Below are positions 53,019-61,090 of a stretch of DNA of 64,000 nucleotides, piece by piece. Position numbers and translations under genes: made by a program. Numbering within the stretch: position 1 is the stretch's first letter; each line of letters starts with the position of its first letter. The stretch is taken from the NCBI RefSeq assembly GCF_001005725.1, contig NZ_LBIC01000012.1, positions 164,656 to 228,655 on the forward strand, read 5' to 3'. Origin of the DNA: Sphingobium chungbukense (lineage in GTDB: Bacteria; Pseudomonadota; Alphaproteobacteria; Sphingomonadales; Sphingomonadaceae). The notes below the pieces were generated by a model. It was not told where the DNA came from and did no database searches. It saw only the letters and a program-made list of their open reading frames with translations.

Positions 53019-53120
53019 GATGGCAGTGTCCCGTTGAAATCGCGCTCTTGCGGCGTGTGCCGTCAGCTCGTTGCAGTGCGAGATGACCCAAGTGCTCAGG
53101 ATTCGACAACGGGGTAGCTA

Positions 53121-53220
53121 CTCAAGTAGCGAACTAGATACAGGAGAAGCGAATTGATAACTGATGTAGCGGAAACGCAATTCAAATAGCGAAAATATCA
53201 TTGTAGTAGTGATTGCAGTT
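53121..53220. repeat. Five direct repeats at 20-bp spacing upstream of the tra operon
   Basis: GTAGCGAAC at 53126, GAAGCGAAT at 53146, GTAGCGGAA at 53166, ATAGCGAAA at 53186 and GTAGTGATT at 53206 recur at exactly 20-bp steps, with weaker agreement in the bases between. A further GCGAA occurs one base out of step at 53230. They lie in the 315-bp divergent gap between the tra operon and the XRE regulator, so they are likely protein-binding sites. Confidence 0.65.
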
Positions 53221-53333
53221 AAATTATGCGCGAATATTAAATAGGCGGAAATGGCCCTATTTTCATTTTGAAATCAGATTGTGGCGATTACATCCGGGTC
53301 GATCACCGGAACGTAGCAGAAGGCCGCACTTTC

Positions 53334-53741
53334 ATGGGAAGGGACTCCGCGCCAAACTATGGGAATGACGGATATCAGTCGCCATTCCTCGATGCTGCAA
53401 AGCAAATGGTGGGCATCTCTGTCGAAGCTGAACGGCGCCGCCGCGGAATGAGCCAGACCGTTCTGAGCAGCAAGGCCGGCATCAGTACCGCATGGTTGCG
53501 CCAGCTTGAATGTGGTCATCCGAATGTGAAGCTGGAGGCACATTTTTCGTGCGTGGAAGCCCTCGGCCTTACTCCGATGGCGGTGTTGCTTCCCACGCTG
53601 TTCGCCGCTCAGCGGGTTCCGCTGCCGCCCCAACTTCTGCAATCCAACCTCACGGCACTCGGTCCGATCCTGGTTGAAACGGTCATAAGCTGGCATGTCG
53701 GCGAGCTTCGAAAATTTCTTACGAGGGACGACCTTTCTTGA
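53334..53741 (+). CDS. XRE-family helix-turn-helix regulator
   Basis: A 135-residue regulator with a Cro/C1-type helix-turn-helix in residues 30-85: VGISVEAERRRRGMSQTVLS, then KAGISTAWLRQLECGHPNVK and LEALGLTP-like VEALGLTPMAVLLP. A TTG 66 bases upstream could extend it, but ATG 53334 is preferred, with AGAAGG about 12 bases ahead. It is transcribed divergently from the tra operon; the 20-bp-spaced repeats between them make it a candidate repressor of transfer. Confidence 0.82.
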   Translation: MGRDSAPNYGNDGYQSPFLDAAKQMVGISVEAERRRRGMSQTVLSSKAGISTAWLRQLECGHPNVKLEAHFSCVEALGLTPMAVLLPTLFAAQRVPLPPQLLQSNLTALGPILVETVISWHVGELRKFLTRDDLS

Positions 53742-53768
53742 TCGAGGCGGGGGGGAACCAGGGTGTGA

Positions 53769-54833
53769 TTACTCGCGGAAACCCTGAAAAAGGGCGGCAT
53801 TGGCCTCTGGAGAGATATGCTGCTCAAAGTGAGTGGGATGCACAAAGGCATCGGCAAACCAAGGATATTTCGAGCCTGAGAATGCATCCCGAAGCCAGGC
53901 AATGCCGTTGCTCACGGGCGAACTATCCTCGTCTCTCGACCGGAATATGCCGACAATTTCTCGCTTCACGCACAGGTTGATGTCGATGGGTCGAATGGCT
54001 CGGGTGATTGCGTAAGCATAAGTAGGCAGCATCCCTATCCCACCACCCGCGGCAATAGCACGGAAGTGGGCGACACTGCTGTTCGTCATGATACCGATAT
54101 ATTGAGCAGGATCCCGCTCGCCGATGAGAAACGGCAGCAAATGTGCGGCAACCTGATCGGCCTGTTGCCAGATAATCTGATGGTCACGCCAGTCGTCGAC
54201 GGACGTCGGATAGCCTGCCTTTTCGAGATAGCTTTCGGTGGCAAAGGGCATGAGGTGCATCGTCCCGAGGCGAATGCATTGCCAGCCAGGCGCATGAACC
54301 GGCTCCAACTGCACCGCAATGTCGAAATCATCGCCTGTCAGATCCACCTTTCGCATATCGCAGTCGAGCTGAACCTGAATGCCAGGATGTGCTTCACGGA
54401 AGTCCAGAGTGCGCGGCATGAGCCAAAAGCTGCCAAGTCCCTCCGTCACAGCGATCCGTAAGTTCGGGCGAGTGGAAATGCCGTCGGGCGATCTGCCGTC
54501 GATTGTGTTCCGGACCTGCAATGCAACTGTCAGGAGGGCCTGGCCACGCGCCGTCAGCCTGATCCCATCGGTGCCCCGAATGGCCAGCCTCTCACCCATC
54601 TTGTCCTCAAGACGCGAAAGGCGTCGCCTAATCGTCGCAACGGTGCATCTGAGCTTGGCGGCGCCCTGTCGAAGACTTCCGGCCTCGGAGAGCGCCAGCA
54701 GCAACTCAAGCTCCCGCCATTCCAGCTTTCCGAAGTCGGCCGTCCCAGATTGAGGAGGTCGCCGGGATATGAAGCTTTCCGTGGTCGAAATCAGGGAATC
54801 GTCGCGATTGTCACCGCCGCTATGAAAGCTCAT
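53769..54833 (-). CDS. LysR-family transcriptional regulator
   Basis: A 354-residue LysR-type protein. The winged helix-turn-helix (residues 38-100) reads WRELELLLALSEAGSLRQGA, then AAKLRCTVATIRRRLSRLED and MGERLAIRGTDGIRLTARG. The rest is a periplasmic-binding-protein-like effector domain (LRIAVTEGLGSFWLMPRTLD). An N-terminal extension of about 35 residues precedes the usual start, so a shorter start is possible. It converges with the XRE gene with a gap of 27 bp. Regulated genes are unknown. Confidence 0.88.
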   Translation of the reverse strand: MSFHSGGDNRDDSLISTTESFISRRPPQSGTADFGKLEWRELELLLALSEAGSLRQGAAKLRCTVATIRRRLSRLEDKMGERLAIRGTDGIRLTARGQALLTVALQVRNTIDGRSPDGISTRPNLRIAVTEGLGSFWLMPRTLDFREAHPGIQVQLDCDMRKVDLTGDDFDIAVQLEPVHAPGWQCIRLGTMHLMPFATESYLEKAGYPTSVDDWRDHQIIWQQADQVAAHLLPFLIGERDPAQYIGIMTNSSVAHFRAIAAGGGIGMLPTYAYAITRAIRPIDINLCVKREIVGIFRSRDEDSSPVSNGIAWLRDAFSGSKYPWFADAFVHPTHFEQHISPEANAALFQGFRE

Positions 54834-55112
54834 GTTACAGTTGTTCCATGCGGTATGACATAAAACATTCGATCAAAAAGGTAATTTCCAATCAAGAGGC
54901 TCAATCTCCGCAGATCCCCTCAAGCTGAAACAATGATATCTGGCTTACATCTGGGATGCAAACTTCGGCAAGTCTAGTGAAACTTCGCCTGCGGGACCGC
55001 AGGCTGATTTGGGTGTGACCCTTTTTGATACTGGCGTGCTCGCCTTAGTGACACCGTACCTAGCCGTATGGAGTCTAGTTGAAAAGCCCTTATCGCAAAA
55101 ATCGAGGGTTAG

Positions 55113-56303
55113 ATGCGCCACACAGCTGATTTCACCGCGTACACTGCTTATCCGAACATGGCCTTTTCATCCATTGTGGATAGAATTCGAAGAGGTCGGA
55201 CCGAACAGTCTGTGCTCATTCAGCCCGCTTGCTTGAAACAGGCTTTGGCTGAGCTGGCCGAAGTTCGCAAGTTGTTGCCAAACATTGCCGATGACATCAT
55301 TGTCTCTGGCGTCTTCAGACATAATCCAGACATCTTCCAAATGGTCGTTTCCAGTGAAGATGGTAGCAGACTTGGCTTTCTGGCTTTTCTCCCGCTAAAC
55401 GATCAAGGCATGGATGCTCTGCTGAGCGGAAGCCTGAACCCATCTGCTCCCGACCTCTCGCTAATTTGTCGGCCGAGAGAGAGGCCGAAAGCGGTCTATA
55501 TCTGGCTGATCTTTGCTCCTGGCCAGTTCGTGCCGGTATTTCTGGCGCTGGACAGGCCCTTCGCTACCCTGTCACCAGATGGCTGTCCCTTATTCTTCCG
55601 ACCTGCTTCCGGCCCAGCCGCCCTGTTATTCGAAAAGCTTGGTTTCAATCCAGCGGTCCAGCTCCATGCCGCCGCGCCGGCTGATCTCTGGATGCTTGGA
55701 ACGACTGAAGAGAAGGGCCGGGGTGATACACCAGCCAGTGACCGCGACGTGATAAATGTGAGGGTGGCACGGACGTTCGATGATGTCCTCAAAGGCTTCT
55801 CGGTTCGTGCGGCCACCTATATGTCCGAGCAGCTATGTCCCTTCGACGAAGAGTTTGACGGGAATGACTTCTGCGCCGCCCATTTTCTGGGAGAGATAAA
55901 TGGCGAACCGGCAGGCTGCATACGCGTGCGGTTCTTTGCCGACTTTGTGAAGATCGAACGGCTGGCTGTGCGGCAGGAGTTTCGAACATCCAAGCTGGCC
56001 TTCGCTCTTGTGCGGGCAGCTCTGAACTATTCCAGGCGGAAGGGCTACCGGCGCGCTTATGGTCATTCCCGCACCGACCTGACGAGGTTCTGGGGACTCT
56101 TCGGCTTTCGTGCCATCGCCGGACGCCCTGCCTTCGTCTTTTCCGATGTGGAGTATGTCGAACTGCATGCAGAACTGTCTCAGGCTGCCGATGTCGTCGA
56201 AATCGGGTCCGATCCCTATGTGCTGATCCGACCCGAAGGCGACTGGGACCAGCCGGGGCCACTGGACAAGTCTGTCGCCCGCCTTGCCCGGGAACGATCA
56301 TGA
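55113..56303 (+). CDS. GNAT-fold acyltransferase with unknown N-terminal domain
   Basis: A 396-residue protein. Residues 225-370 form a GNAT fold: FSVRAATYMSEQLCPFDEEF, NDFCAAHFLGEINGEPAGCI, RVRFFADFVKIERLAVRQEF and YGHSRTDLTRFWGLFGFRAI. The N-terminal 200 residues (SSEDGSRLGFLAFLPLNDQG, AVYIWLIFAPGQFVPVFLAL) are not recognised. The FDEEF...RVRFF layout resembles FeeM/LuxI-related N-acyl synthases, so an acyl-ACP or acyl-CoA substrate is possible. A winged-helix regulator gene follows after 19 bp, likely in one operon. Confidence 0.78.
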   Translation: MRHTADFTAYTAYPNMAFSSIVDRIRRGRTEQSVLIQPACLKQALAELAEVRKLLPNIADDIIVSGVFRHNPDIFQMVVSSEDGSRLGFLAFLPLNDQGMDALLSGSLNPSAPDLSLICRPRERPKAVYIWLIFAPGQFVPVFLALDRPFATLSPDGCPLFFRPASGPAALLFEKLGFNPAVQLHAAAPADLWMLGTTEEKGRGDTPASDRDVINVRVARTFDDVLKGFSVRAATYMSEQLCPFDEEFDGNDFCAAHFLGEINGEPAGCIRVRFFADFVKIERLAVRQEFRTSKLAFALVRAALNYSRRKGYRRAYGHSRTDLTRFWGLFGFRAIAGRPAFVFSDVEYVELHAELSQAADVVEIGSDPYVLIRPEGDWDQPGPLDKSVARLARERS

Positions 56304-56322
56304 GCGGTCGCAGGAAGGTTCG

Positions 56323-56700
56323 ATGGAAAACCCTCATCCGTCCCGGGACCTGGTCTCGGTCAGGCTATCGACGTGGTGCCTCATGGCGCACAAAGTCAGA
56401 AGAGACATGCTGGGCGACGAACTGTCGTCGGAACCATGCTGGTATATATTGCTCGACCTTTACAGGTCGGCCGCTCTTGGATGGCGGGTGCAGATTACCA
56501 GTCTCTCGCCTGCGATAGGAGCACCTCATAGTACGGTGCGAAGGTGGCTCAGCCTGCTCATCGGCGAAGGACTTATCATCCGCTCGGACGACCCAGGCGA
56601 CCGTCGCCGATCCTATGTCGGATTGACGCCCAAGGGCTTCATCCTTCTCGAGGAATATTTCAGGGAACTGAGGGCGCAGGCGAAATGGCCACCTTCCTGA
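56323..56700 (+). CDS. MarR-like winged-helix regulator
   Basis: A 125-residue DNA-binding protein: CWYILLDLYRSAALGWRVQI, then TSLSPAIGAPHSTVRRWLSL and LIGEGLIIRSDDPGDRRRSY with VGLTPKGFILLEEYF, the wing and last helices of MarR/PadR-type winged helices. AGGAAGG precedes ATG 56323; an upstream TTG overlapping the acyltransferase is rejected. It probably regulates itself and the acyltransferase. Confidence 0.82.
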   Translation: MENPHPSRDLVSVRLSTWCLMAHKVRRDMLGDELSSEPCWYILLDLYRSAALGWRVQITSLSPAIGAPHSTVRRWLSLLIGEGLIIRSDDPGDRRRSYVGLTPKGFILLEEYFRELRAQAKWPPS

Positions 56701-57013
56701 ATATTGTCTCCACCGAAGCAAAAGCGGAAAGAACGCCGGTTTAGGCTGGAGACGGCCGGTATGTGCTGGTGGCTGAGGGGCAGTCATGTCCCTCAGTCAG
56801 CTGGCGACGCCGCGAGAAAACATTCTGGCCTCGGTGGCGCGCAAGGCATCCCTAGGGCTGCATCACCGACTTGCGCCGCCTGCTTCAGGAACTGGAGCGC
56901 CAGCATACAGCAGGCGTCGATGGCAGCGAGATCATCATGGCCAGTCTGGCGCCTAATTTTGGAACTGGCACCGGTCCTGAACCGATATGGTGTTGCAGCC
57001 CGCGCCCGGCTCG
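56701..57013. other. Intergenic region, possible gene remnant
   Basis: A 313-bp stretch. A minus-strand frame around 56793-57000 encodes protein-like sequence (HDDLAAIDACCMLALQFLKQ) but lacks a start with a ribosome binding site and overlaps the next minus-strand gene; it could be a decayed gene. Not called. Confidence 0.35.
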
Positions 57014-57199
57014 TCAGGCGTGTTTGTTGGCTCCGATCCGGATACGCTTCTGCGCTGCGTGCAGGCCAGACTGGAGATCTGCCGCACAAGGTCCATCGCC
57101 TTCGTCCATCTGGTCGAGCAAAGCCAAAATCTGTTCAAGTCGATGAACGATACTGTGCCAACCTGCGAGCTGGTCACTGTCCGACATTGCCGCTGCCAT
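57014..57199 (-). CDS. Small hypothetical protein (61 residues)
   Basis: A 61-residue protein with a very good ribosome binding site (AGCGGAGGAGAATCGAA directly before ATG 57199). The sequence has a protein-like helical core (WHSIVHRLEQILALLDQMDE) with amphipathic spacing and a short basic tail. Not recognised. Longer plus-strand frames over the same bases lack such a site and are less protein-like. Confidence 0.6.
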   Translation of the reverse strand: MAAAMSDSDQLAGWHSIVHRLEQILALLDQMDEGDGPCAADLQSGLHAAQKRIRIGANKHA

Positions 57200-57689
57200 T
57201 TCGATTCTCCTCCGCTTCTTACATTTGATCTGACCGATATCACGATCGGAACTATGAGGCGCTATGCAGAGAGCTTGTCTGATGCCGACGGGCCCCCGCG
57301 CATCGCGCGGGAGCCGGGGCTGGTAACATGCAAACAGACATGCGCCTACGCCTTTAGCCCGAGGGCCTGGACATACGCGCAGGCGCCCCGGTCGAACACG
57401 AAGTTCGCGGGGTCGTCGCTGTTTGCGGGATTACCAGTCCCGGCGCCGCACCTCTGCAGCGCGGGATCCTGCTAGCACAGGCCGGGATATCAAGCCAATG
57501 GCTGAGCTATGTCCCGGTACACCTCTGGCAACGAAGCAGGTTGAATGCCCGCCATATCCAGAAAAACGGGGAAGGGTGAAGAAATTCCCAGCCGTCGGTC
57601 ATCCCGTTCGGGCATTCACTCTGGGACGACAAATCATCTGGACCGCCTCAGTTCTACCGGACAAGACATCGAAGGCAGATCGAGAGCGC
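57200..57689. other. Intergenic region, no convincing gene
   Basis: A 490-bp gap. An open plus-strand frame from 57423 runs into the next gene, but the extension has no protein-like composition. ACGGGCCCCCGCGCATCGCGCGGGAG-type GC repeats around 57290-57312 could fold but are not followed by a T-run. Confidence 0.35.
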
Positions 57690-58301
57690 ATGGAGGGCAG
57701 CGTGGCGGATTGTGGGCTGGGAATTATTCACTGGTGCAATTTTGACTGGCCCTCATTTGCCACATTGGCGACGGGGTTCGCCGCCGTGGCCGGAGCAGTG
57801 ATTGTTGGAAGAAAACAGGCGGGCATCGCCGCGCGGCAAGCGGATATCTCGGACAGGCAGACCGCTATACTGGGTCAGCAGGTCGAACTCGAAACCGCGA
57901 AACTGCGGGCAGATCTGTTCGCGCGGCGTCTCGAAACCTATGAGGCCACCGCCAATTTCGTCCTGCACATCAGCGCATTGCCGGACACTGATCCGGAGGC
58001 TGAGGAACGGATCAGGCGCTTCAATGTAAAAATGCGCGAAAGCCAGTTCCTCTTCAGCGATCCCAACGTGTACCGCACGCTTATGGGCTATTGGGAAAAG
58101 GGCAATCAGGCTCGGACCGACCGGGCTATTTCTTTCGCCGAGCATGAAGAGGGCATCAGACACGACCCGGAACGCACGCGACGGATCATGGACTATCCTT
58201 CATGGTCGTTCGAGACTGCAGATGGGTTGGCTGACCTGTTCCGCCATGACCTGTCGATATTGAAAGGGGAGGGCGGTCATGGCGATCGGGACGCTAACTG
58301 A
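57690..58301 (+). CDS. Membrane-anchored hypothetical protein
   Basis: A 203-residue protein from ATG 57690 with one N-terminal membrane segment (FATLATGFAAVAGAVIVG near residues 20-37), a coiled-coil-like region (GIAARQADISDRQTAILGQQ, then VELETAKLRADLF) and a hydrophilic C-terminal part (IRRFNVKMRESQFLFSDPNV). This layout of anchor plus coiled coil plus cytoplasmic domain occurs in many small unknown accessory proteins. Not recognised; no link to neighbours is clear. Confidence 0.65.
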   Translation: MEGSVADCGLGIIHWCNFDWPSFATLATGFAAVAGAVIVGRKQAGIAARQADISDRQTAILGQQVELETAKLRADLFARRLETYEATANFVLHISALPDTDPEAEERIRRFNVKMRESQFLFSDPNVYRTLMGYWEKGNQARTDRAISFAEHEEGIRHDPERTRRIMDYPSWSFETADGLADLFRHDLSILKGEGGHGDRDAN

Positions 58302-58396
58302 TCACCTTGCGACCTATTGCCGCGCAACCTGATGACGCCTTCGCGCTCTTGCCTGGGCGAGCGCATCCCTGATTGGAATTGACCTGGCGGATGACA

Positions 58397-59278
58397 TCAC
58401 CATGTTTCGTCTTCCACTGCCATGATCATCTGGATCCCAAGCATCCAGAATTCAGTGCCGACGGCCGCTGCGATCGCGTCCTCTTCAGTCTTCGACCGCG
58501 CCATGAATTTCTCCAACCGCCGCTTGCGGTCCGTCCGGATGGTTTCCGGCGACGCCCGGCCCGGCACGCGATGGTCGCGCAGATCCTTTTTGACCTCGAC
58601 CTGATGGTCGAAACGCCGAACCTCGTCCCTGTACTCAAAGCCCTCGAGCACGTCGTCCAGCACATCCTCGAGCGTCCGGTCACTCGACCTTATCTTCTCG
58701 GCGAACTGCTCGATCGCTTCATCGAGTCCGACGCCGAATATCCGCGAAGGCCGTGAGCAGACATAGACTCGTGCTTTATCGTAAACGATACGGTGCGGGC
58801 CATCAGGCTCACCCTCTGCGATGAGCGCCTCGCGAATTTCGGACGGACGCATCAGGGCCGAACGGTTCAACACCTCGCCGTCTTCAAATGCCTCCGAATA
58901 ATCCGGCCAGTCCGAGAATTTCGGCGCGACATAATAGACTTCGGCGCCATCCTGCTCCGCCTTCAGCAGGGTCTCAAACTGCCCCTCAGGCTCTGCTGTA
59001 TCGACGTTGAAGCGCCAGAAGGGACGGTCCAGATACGGTATCGTGTCGCCGGGATTGCTTCGCCGAAATCGCGTCAAAGATTGTCCCAGCTTGAACTGGA
59101 GCAGGAGCGGCGCGCCCCTCCTGTTGAAGCCCACGTCGAAGCCGATCTCCTTCTCGTGGATCAGGCTCGGCATGAACGGAACGGCCGCCAGTCCGGCTGC
59201 CTCGAGGAACCGCTCGACCTCTCTCGTTACGCCATAGCCGTAGGAAAATTCAGACAGCCGCTCATGAAGTTCGATCAT
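58397..59278 (-). CDS. PD-(D/E)xK-like protein, candidate effector, coupled to HEPN gene
   Basis: A 293-residue protein of no family I can name. The N-terminal part has Glu20 and Glu22 on a helix (GYGVTREVERFLEA), then EIGFDVGF with Asp48 and APLLLQFKLGQ with Gln61-x-Lys63. The E...D...QxK order is that of PD-(D/E)xK nuclease folds, so a nuclease or nuclease-like role is inferred, not shown. The C-terminal half is charged and helical. ATG 59278 overlaps the stop of the HEPN-like gene by four bases, so the two are made together. Confidence 0.65.
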   Translation of the reverse strand: MIELHERLSEFSYGYGVTREVERFLEAAGLAAVPFMPSLIHEKEIGFDVGFNRRGAPLLLQFKLGQSLTRFRRSNPGDTIPYLDRPFWRFNVDTAEPEGQFETLLKAEQDGAEVYYVAPKFSDWPDYSEAFEDGEVLNRSALMRPSEIREALIAEGEPDGPHRIVYDKARVYVCSRPSRIFGVGLDEAIEQFAEKIRSSDRTLEDVLDDVLEGFEYRDEVRRFDHQVEVKKDLRDHRVPGRASPETIRTDRKRRLEKFMARSKTEEDAIAAAVGTEFWMLGIQMIMAVEDETW

Positions 59279-60621
59279 TCTGCCGCCGCGGTCACTGAGG
59301 GATAGGATTTAACCGGAAAGCCCGGTTCCGCATAATCGGTGTATTTGCCGCTGTACCCAATTACGTGAAAGATGATCCAGTAGAGCAGGCGATAGATGCG
59401 GTGAAGCCCGTCAAGGCTGGTCTGAAGCTTGTCCTTCTCCAGATCGCCCTTCTTGACCTTACGGGTATGGACAGCGCGGTTTCTGGCCTTCGTCCAGGCG
59501 GAGATGTCATCCTCTAACAGCGCGCCGCCCGGCACCAGGCTCATCATCCTGTCGCGGGGTCGGACGTTGCCAAGTTGTCCCAACAGGCCCTCGATCCGCT
59601 TCCGACTGGTGTCCGAAACCCGCTCAGCCTCGAGCCAGTCCGATATGCCGTTCTGGACCCTTATAAGTTCCTCCGACAGGCCAGCGGGCTCATAGTCGAT
59701 GAGACCGGCAAGGCCTTCGACGGCGACGCAAAGTCCTATAAGCCACCCGTCCAGCGAACTTTCACTGGCTCCCCTCAGGAGCGACAGGAAGCTGGTCGGC
59801 GGGCTCCACAGTCCATCATCGGGCAGCGAATCCAGATAGGTCATATAGACGCCGAGGAGTCTGATCACGTCGCGGGCGGAATGCGTTGTGTGGATTTCTA
59901 GCGGAGGATAGGAATGGACGCGCCTGAGGTGCGAGGCTGCGGCGCAAAGGCTCACGGTCCGTGATGTGGCGCTCGTCTCATCCACGATCGAGCAGGTCAG
60001 CGATTGCCCGACGACAAACTGTAACCCCTCCACCAGACGGCGTTCGAAGGCATCAGGGAACGGGTTTTCAGCGGCCGCGGTGATTTTTACCTGCTGATCC
60101 TGATCGGCTTCGACCGTCAGGCTGAACGAAAGGGCGCCCATCATGATATTGTAGGGGCCACCGATCAGCGCTTCCCAGTCTCTGTGAGACTGGTAGAAGA
60201 AATAGAGCTGGAGTGCCGGCGTCCCGTTTTTTCGTTCCTGAGTTCGCCGAAGCATCTGGGGCTTCGCAATTATCGTCCCGGCCTGCATCGGGAACGACAG
60301 GGACTCATGGATCAGCGATTTTCCTGCGTCCCAGACATCGGCATTGGGATCCATCGCCTGAATGTCGAAATATTCGTCATCAGCATAAAGCGATCCGGAT
60401 GCCGACGCCATCTTGCGGTTCAGGAGATCGATCATATCCTGTCCGTTGGCGAAGGTGACATGGCATTTGATCTCGATCTGGCCGTCAGCATCCTGCCGGA
60501 TAGTGCCCGGGCCCGTCAGGTCATCGTTGCTGTCCGTGCCGCACCGGTGAAACTCAAGTTTGGGCACGTCGAGGGTGAATCCGCCCTGGCGGAACAAAGC
60601 AATCGTCTCTTCGAACATCAT
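59275..60621 (-). CDS. ApeA-like HEPN-domain protein
   Basis: A 448-residue protein. Its C-terminal region around residues 375-425 has KARNRAVHTRK, which fits the R-x4-H ribonuclease motif of HEPN domains, followed by helical LLYWIIFHVIGYSGKYTDY, much as in Apea-like HEPN proteins. The N-terminal 250 residues (TLDVPKLEFHRCG, QLYFFYQSHRDWEALIGGPY) are not recognised but resemble the beta-rich sensor half of ApeA-like proteins. HEPN RNases act in abortive infection and toxin systems. It is followed, with ATGA coupling, by a PD-(D/E)xK-like gene. The family assignment rests on pattern only. Confidence 0.62.
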   Translation of the reverse strand: MMFEETIALFRQGGFTLDVPKLEFHRCGTDSNDDLTGPGTIRQDADGQIEIKCHVTFANGQDMIDLLNRKMASASGSLYADDEYFDIQAMDPNADVWDAGKSLIHESLSFPMQAGTIIAKPQMLRRTQERKNGTPALQLYFFYQSHRDWEALIGGPYNIMMGALSFSLTVEADQDQQVKITAAAENPFPDAFERRLVEGLQFVVGQSLTCSIVDETSATSRTVSLCAAASHLRRVHSYPPLEIHTTHSARDVIRLLGVYMTYLDSLPDDGLWSPPTSFLSLLRGASESSLDGWLIGLCVAVEGLAGLIDYEPAGLSEELIRVQNGISDWLEAERVSDTSRKRIEGLLGQLGNVRPRDRMMSLVPGGALLEDDISAWTKARNRAVHTRKVKKGDLEKDKLQTSLDGLHRIYRLLYWIIFHVIGYSGKYTDYAEPGFPVKSYPSVTAAAE

Positions 60622-60702
60622 TTCCGATTCTTGTCCCGACAGAGCAGCGCTGAAATGGACCGCTTCAGTGACAGATGGCCCGGGGAATATCTATTCGGCG
60701 GT

Positions 60703-61017
60703 TCATGATCCAACAAGATAGGAGCAGGCGACTTTGGTCGACCTCGCGCCGTCCGCAGGTTCAGCCTCTGCGAACCGGCACATGGAGCCCATTTTTCCGG
60801 GAGCCACAGTGTAGCGAGCGATTCCGGCGGTCTTTGTCGTTCCATCCGCTGTGTCGACAAGGCGAAAACTGACCAGCAGTCCCGCACTCGCAATCGCCGC
60901 GCCGGGGAGGCCAAAGGTGTGCAGAAGGCCGCAACGGCTGCGCCTTGTGCCGCTGGACGGTTCGACCAACCGCCAAAGCACAAGCGGGGAGTCGAGGGTG
61001 AATTCGGAAGCCTTCAC
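60703..61017 (-). pseudogene. Partial copy of the C-terminal domain of the next gene
   Basis: A 104-residue frame starting at GTG 61017 whose product closely resembles the last 97 residues of the protein at 61091-62350: both contain GLL(H/Y)T, AGLLVSFRL and KMGS and end in CSY. More than half of residues match. There is no signal peptide, and two stop codons lie just upstream, so it looks like a 3'-fragment duplicate. It could still be expressed as a small domain. Confidence 0.65.
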
Positions 61018-61090
61018 AATCTATTATGAGAAGGTCAGTGCCGCTGAGCATGGCCATGACCGTCGCTGCGTTCGGCTTCCAAACTAATGT

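Noticed and set aside
53121..53220. Possible CRISPR array
   Set aside because: Repeat units are under 10 bp and imperfect, with a 20-bp period; CRISPR repeats are longer and identical. Treated as protein-binding sites.
56987..57475. 162-codon plus-strand frame
   Set aside because: Overlaps the better supported 61-residue minus-strand gene; its Cys-rich composition shows no domain.
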